Part shown: positions 59,684 to 64,000 of the stretch, piece by piece
Position numbering within the stretch: position 1 is the stretch's first letter
How the letters are laid out: each line of letters starts with the position of its first letter
Assembly (NCBI RefSeq): GCF_012489685.1
Contig: NC_080046.1
Location: 31,527,763 to 31,591,762 of the forward strand
Source of the DNA: Lotus japonicus
Lineage: Eukaryota > Streptophyta > Magnoliopsida > Fabales > Fabaceae
Direction: 5' to 3'
DNA length: 64,000 nt
Made by a program: the position numbers and the translations under genes
The notes under the pieces: model-generated
What the model was told of the DNA's origin: nothing
The model's database searches: none
Seen by the model: only the letters and a program-made list of their open reading frames with translations

Positions 59684-59916
59684 ATGATGTCTCTTGGATG
59701 TCGTTTAGGGAGGAGTGTATAGAGGAACACACTTTTCTGTTTTTTTTTATTATAGAGAAACACACATTGTATCAATTGAAGCAATAAAAATCTATTGATA
59801 TAGAGTCAGGGTTTGCTTATATTGCTTCTTGTTATCTACAATCAGTTTATGGACAACTTTTAATGTATCTAACTATAATTTGGTGTGGTAATCAGAACTT
59901 GCGCTCTGATACCAAT
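59684..59916 (-). mobile_element. Short internal remnant of SIRE-like element
   Basis: About 230 bp between the satellite edge and the LTR. It carries the primer site GCTCTGATACCA (59903-59914), which reads TGGTATCAGAGC on the minus strand. The rest is AT-rich and non-coding; where retroelement ends and other DNA begins is unclear. Confidence 0.55.
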
Positions 59917-61207
59917 TGAAGGTATGAAAAACGATAGAAAGGGGGGTTTGAATAGCGTTTTACAACTAAAAACTCAACCCACTTGAGATTTAAATAAATC
60001 TCTTCGAACACCAAAGATAAGAGTGCAGAGATAAGAGATAAGGAAAGCACACAAATGATTTTATCCTGGTTCACTTGATAAATCCCTCAAGCTAATCCAG
60101 TCCACCCGTTAAGGTGATTTCTTCCTTCTTAGAATGAAGGCAATCCACTAATCAGAGTTTTGTTACAACTGCACTTGCTACCTGCAAAGTGACTAACAAT
60201 ACACTGACTTAGCTAACACTAAGATTCACTCTCTTAGTCTTCTCTAGGATCCGATCAACCTTGATCTCCAAAAGGTAAATCAAACAACTGTTTGAATGTA
60301 TTGGGTTTACAAATAAGTGCTTCTTCAAAAGCTGATAGTAAACACACTTAGTTCTATTTGAAGAAAGATTGCTAAGAAGATTTGAAATACTTCTTGCGCG
60401 TGATAAAGTTTCTTAGGCGACATCTTTCAATCTTCAGCCTATTTATATACTCCAAGGATTAGGGTTTGAACGTTGCATGGAGATGCTACCGTTGGAGGGC
60501 AGATCTGGAATTTCCAAGTTCTGCTGTGGCTGAATCATTTAGGTAGGGTCGTCAGGAATGGTACAATTGCTTTTGTACTTTGGATAGCGACATGACCTTC
60601 AACCTTATTGACTTCTGATCAGAGGATGCTTCATCTTGGAACTTGTGAAACTTGATGATCAGAGTCAGAGGGAAGCTTGGATCCTTTGACCTTTGTACCT
60701 TCGGCTTCTGGACTCAGAGGAGAAGTACTTGGTCTTCAGAGCCAGCTTACTCTTGGACTTTAGAGTCTTCACTACTCAGCTTCTGATGCTTCAGAGCGTC
60801 TGATCCTTCAGAGCGTCTGATCCTTTAGAGCTTCTGATCCTTCAGAGCGTTTGATCCTTCAGAGCGTCTGATCCTTCAGAGCTTCTGATCCTTCAGAGTG
60901 TTTGATCCTTCAGAGCGTCTGATCCTTCAGAGCTTCTGATCCTTCAGAGCGTTTGATCCTTCAGAGCTTCTAGTGAGCTGAATCCATATCAGAGCTTTGT
61001 AATATTCAGATCTTCTGAAGCTTGATCTACTGTTCAGATTAAACATAGTACGTGCGAAAGCGTTGCAGAGGTTACTCTTTGAGCATTGTGCTTCTGACTT
61101 TTGTGAGATAGGTCCAGAGTCTTGGCCTGTCATTTGAACACTCAGAAAACAACGTTAGAGTACCATAATTGTTCATACTTAATAGTTAACTTGTAATCAT
61201 CAAAACA
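59917..61207 (-). repeat. SIRE/Maximus-like copia LTR (minus strand)
   Basis: TG...CA block of ~1.29 kb next to the primer site, with minus-strand start TGTTTTGATGATTACAAG and end CATACCTTCA. These ends and the CTTCAGAGC-rich tandem region are characteristic of SIRE/Maximus copia elements common in legumes (family knowledge). The coding part of the element is absent. Confidence 0.7.
60785..60971. repeat. 17-bp minisatellite in SIRE-like LTR
   Basis: Eleven tandem 17-bp units GATCCTTCAGAGCGTCT with variable ends CGTCT, CTTCT, CGTTT. The variants mostly recur every third unit, giving a 51-bp secondary period. Confidence 0.9.
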
Positions 61208-61238
61208 TAGAGTTGTACTACTAGATCAAAACTTGATC

Positions 61239-61545
61239 TTACGAAATTTTCATTGTCAAGAAAATAAACCATGAGTCTGACACTACTGACAAAACACGGA
61301 TGGAGCTCTCCTGCCACAAACACATAAGACCACCCGCTGACCCAACAGAATGAACCTCAACATGACTCATCTGCATAGCTTGCATCCAAGTCTCCACAAT
61401 ATGCTGTCGTTGCTCATTTAATTTTGTTTCCTGAAGCATCAGAAGTTTTGGTTTCAAATGCAAAATAATTTTTTTCACAGCCTCCCTTTTCGTTGTTCCT
61501 CCTAAGCCCCGTACATTCCAAGTGAGCTAAGGCCCTGACATACTA
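61239..61545 (-). pseudogene. LINE ORF2 start (endonuclease), truncated
   Basis: Minus-strand start of an L1-type ORF2. The frame begins Met-Ser-Gly-Pro then a stop, followed by LTWNVRGLGG and LMLQETKLNE, which are the first two motifs of the APE-like endonuclease. It is cut at ~61239, near the SIRE-like LTR edge, so no reverse transcriptase remains. Confidence 0.8.
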
Positions 61546-61629
61546 ATTGAGATGGGGATGATTTTCACGAATCTGAGCTTCTAAACCTCTCAGCATCAAA
61601 GCTTCCGACCCTCTTGGTTTAAGTCTCAA

Positions 61630-63974
61630 CTATTTCCCAATCAGCCAAGCTCTTTGCGCGCGAGTCGTCACACCGTCTTCACCTACTACAGGCTCTAAAA
61701 AATCCGCAGGAAAGGATTGGGGTTTGTTTTTGCTTCCCCTTGGACGCCCCCGCTGTGAAATTCTCTTTGATGAATTTGTATTCGGGGAAATCACGGCTGC
61801 TGGCGACTCTGGTTCGCTAGACTCTACACACGTAAGGGGTAAAGCACTCTTCTGAGGTGTTTGTGTTAGAACGTTCTCATGCACAATTGGAGCTTACTGC
61901 CTAACAATTTGGTTTGGAGACGTACGCACGAAAACATCAACGTCGTTCTTTTCCTAAGAAGCTAAAGTTGGCGTAAGAATTTGATTTTGATTAAACTCAT
62001 GAGGCAAACACAGTTTCAGCCCTTGAACTTGAAACAGGTCCCACTTAGCAGATTGGTGAGGCCAACAATGATTCAGAAAGAAATCCTGTGAATTAAATGA
62101 ATATCCTGTAACAGAAAATCTGTTATCACAATTAAGAACATAATTTTGAAAATCATTATTTAAAATTTGCTTCCCTTTTATCTTGATTCCTTCTGAAATT
62201 ACTTTTTGCTTCCAGTTCTCAATTTCATCCAACGTATAACTTGACTCTTTCAAGACCTGTAACTACTCCTTTTGAATCTCCTCAGAATTGATTTCCTCAT
62301 TATTCACATTGAATTTGGTTTTCAAAAAACCGCTCTTGTTAAGTTCGTCGCCGGCGACATCACCTGAACCACCGCTGCCTCCGGCGAGGCCTCCAAACCG
62401 CCATCATCCTTGGCCTCAGACGCTACTGCTTCCATCTTAGATGGCGACTCAAGTTTCAACACGTGAAGACCCTCCATTCTATCGTCCCTGTAAACTTTGT
62501 CTTCTTTGTTAGAATCGACATCAACGACGAACTCATAATCGTTGTCGTTTCGGCTTGGACGCACATCGTCAATCTTGGCTAGCAGGTTCTTGGTTTCATC
62601 ATCTGATTCGTCTTCCTCCTTTGAAGCGCCATCATCTTCAGAGTTGTAAACTTCCCACGGCGTTGACGGCATGTCGTAAACAGTACTATAGTCAAAAGAA
62701 ACATCATCCTTTTCTACCATAATTATACAAGAAGTTCCATTCACATCCACTGTCATAGTAAAACATTGTAAAAGCAGATGATGCATACGAATTAAAATAC
62801 GTGTGTAATCAGCCCTATGATGCGACTTGATTGCTATATCAGACTCCACAAAGCTCCCCGACCTATTCCCGACAGCAATAAAGAAAGACTCGGTCCATAA
62901 TCCAATCGGGCCTTGCCATAATCTAACCCTAACAAAATGAGCATTACCAAAAGTTAACGCTGTGCACGGTCTCACTTCAGATAATTCCTTCGCCAAAAAA
63001 TCGGCACACTCCGAGATTGTTTCCAGCATATCTTCCTAATTCTCAAATTCTAACAAAACCTCATTGGCACCAAGTGGGATCAGACGAAAATTATACAAGC
63101 CTATTTGTGCCAAATCATCTTGTATTACATCAACAGATTTTGCAGTAAGTGTGCGGGCTTGAGCACACCGTTGAAACCAATTCTCATCCATCTCAGCAGT
63201 CGTAAAACGCAGTTGACACGTTCCTGCATATGGTGCAAGCTTCTGAGGTATCGGGGCCTCATTATTCTTGACAGGAAGTTCATTAACAGTGGCCTTAGGC
63301 AGAGGCGGAGCCTTTGGTTTCCATACTTTCCCTTGAATTTCAAATCTGTTGCGTTCCAATGACGGTACTTTTTTCATTCGATGAGGAATTTGAATCCTTG
63401 CTTTCTACACAATGAGGTAATTGCCTTCTAGGCGCAAACCGTGAAACATGCGAATCACCGTCCATGCCCCTTCATCACTGTGAAAACGCACAAATCCGAA
63501 GCGAAAGCGTCGTTGGAATTTCTTTTTGAATTGAATGAACACATGTTGCAGCCTTCCTGCTCTCCCAAAAATTGCGCTTAATTTCGCCAGAGTTATCCGA
63601 TCACCCAAACCATCCACGAACACAAAGAAAGACTCCTCCTGCTTATTAGGCTTCTGTCGTTCTTGCTTTTGATCAGGAGCTCTGTAACGGTGCCCCTGTT
63701 GCCGTGGTTGTTCTTGCTATTGATCAGGAAATCTGTAATAGTGCCTCTGTTGTTGTGAACGAACAAAATCCCCCTGGCCAGAAATGCGATGACAGACGAT
63801 TCTGAAACAGGCCTGGACGCTGCCAATGATGCCCTCCACCACAGATTGATGGGTAGGCCGTGAAGGCACATCCTCGGACCATGATTTGCGAGAAGGTCTG
63901 CTGCCATTGTTCCCGTTACATTGCCATCGCCGGTCATTGACGCGAGCATGAAAACTGCCATTCCCTGAGCTCAC
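61630..63974 (-). pseudogene. LINE (L1-type) ORF1, decayed
   Basis: Minus-strand ORF1 of a plant L1-type LINE spanning ~780 codons. 63974-62322 reads in one frame interrupted by stops at ~63717, 63405 and 63036; a frameshift then leads to 62253-61954 and 61884-61630. An RRM lies at ~63630-63405 (FVDGLGDRITLAKLSAIF, RRFRFGFVRF), the RNA-binding fold typical of plant LINE ORF1. The middle is acidic (SEDDGASKEEDESDDE); the end is basic (RISQRGRPRGSKNKPQS). The true start may lie beyond the window. Confidence 0.78.
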
Positions 63975-64000
63975 CGCCGGTAACGTTAATTTATTATCAT

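Larger units (their letters stand above)
61208..64000 (-). mobile_element. 5' part of an L1-type LINE
   Basis: Minus-strand non-LTR retrotransposon: decayed ORF1 then the first ~100 codons of ORF2. The 3' part with RT and poly(A) is missing, replaced by the SIRE-like LTR and satellite. Likely broken by insertion of the SIRE-like element. Confidence 0.78.

Noticed and set aside
37804..59784. Many ~60-65-codon minus-strand frames (MSSTNLHHIRWRNIM... type) recurring through the satellite
   Set aside because: They repeat because the 340-bp monomer repeats, are disrupted in most monomers, and have no start context or family signature.

Overview
The window is nuclear DNA of a flowering plant, most likely a legume. 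This rests on spliced genes with GT-AG introns, the plant telomere-type motif TTTAGGG, a plant ER omega-3 desaturase gene (FAD3), plant Ty3/gypsy chromovirus, SIRE/Maximus-like copia and L1-type elements, and Stowaway, hAT and PIF/Harbinger MITEs. The species cannot be named from the sequence. Only one intact cellular gene is visible: FAD3, 12496-16890 (+), eight exons.

Layout. (1) 1-5595: minus-strand partial copy (A) of a Tekay-like chromovirus with a 3.85-kb LTR, cut by the window edge. (2) 5596-12400: intergenic DNA with a nested pair of non-autonomous hAT elements, a third hAT element and an LTR-like block. (3) 12400-17000: FAD3 with MITEs in its introns. (4) 17400-20328: Stowaway MITE with a retroposon inside it, a PIF/Harbinger MITE, and a promoter-like block. 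(5) 20329-28813: minus-strand 3' LTR and integrase end of a second Tekay-like family (B). A solo LTR of a third related family sits inside that LTR with a perfect CCAAC target duplication. (6) 28814-37563: plus-strand copy C of the A family, inserted into B's integrase. (7) 37564-37663: assembly gap of Ns. (8) 37664-59683: a 340-bp satellite whose every monomer carries telomere-like TTTAGGG units, interrupted at 50388-57198 by a CRM-like chromovirus (D) with a TAAGT target duplication. (9) 59684-64000: minus-strand SIRE-like LTR next to a decayed L1-type LINE.

Most unusual content: the long Tekay-like LTRs. All have a TATA box about 665-690 bp in, so some 3 kb of each LTR should be transcribed as leader RNA. 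That leader holds arrays of short hairpins whose arms change together while pairing is kept. In two diverged families it also holds a sense-strand ORF whose first ~78 residues are about 72% identical by eye. The A/C family, which has lost reverse transcriptase, has also lost this ORF. I recognise no known family for the ORF protein.

CRM-like insertion into a high-copy 340-bp satellite with higher-order duplications suggests centromeric or pericentromeric DNA to the right of the gap. The join of that block to the FAD3 side depends on a run of Ns, and sequence on both sides of the Ns shows many single-base homopolymer losses, so the linkage and the integrase frameshifts nearby should be treated cautiously.
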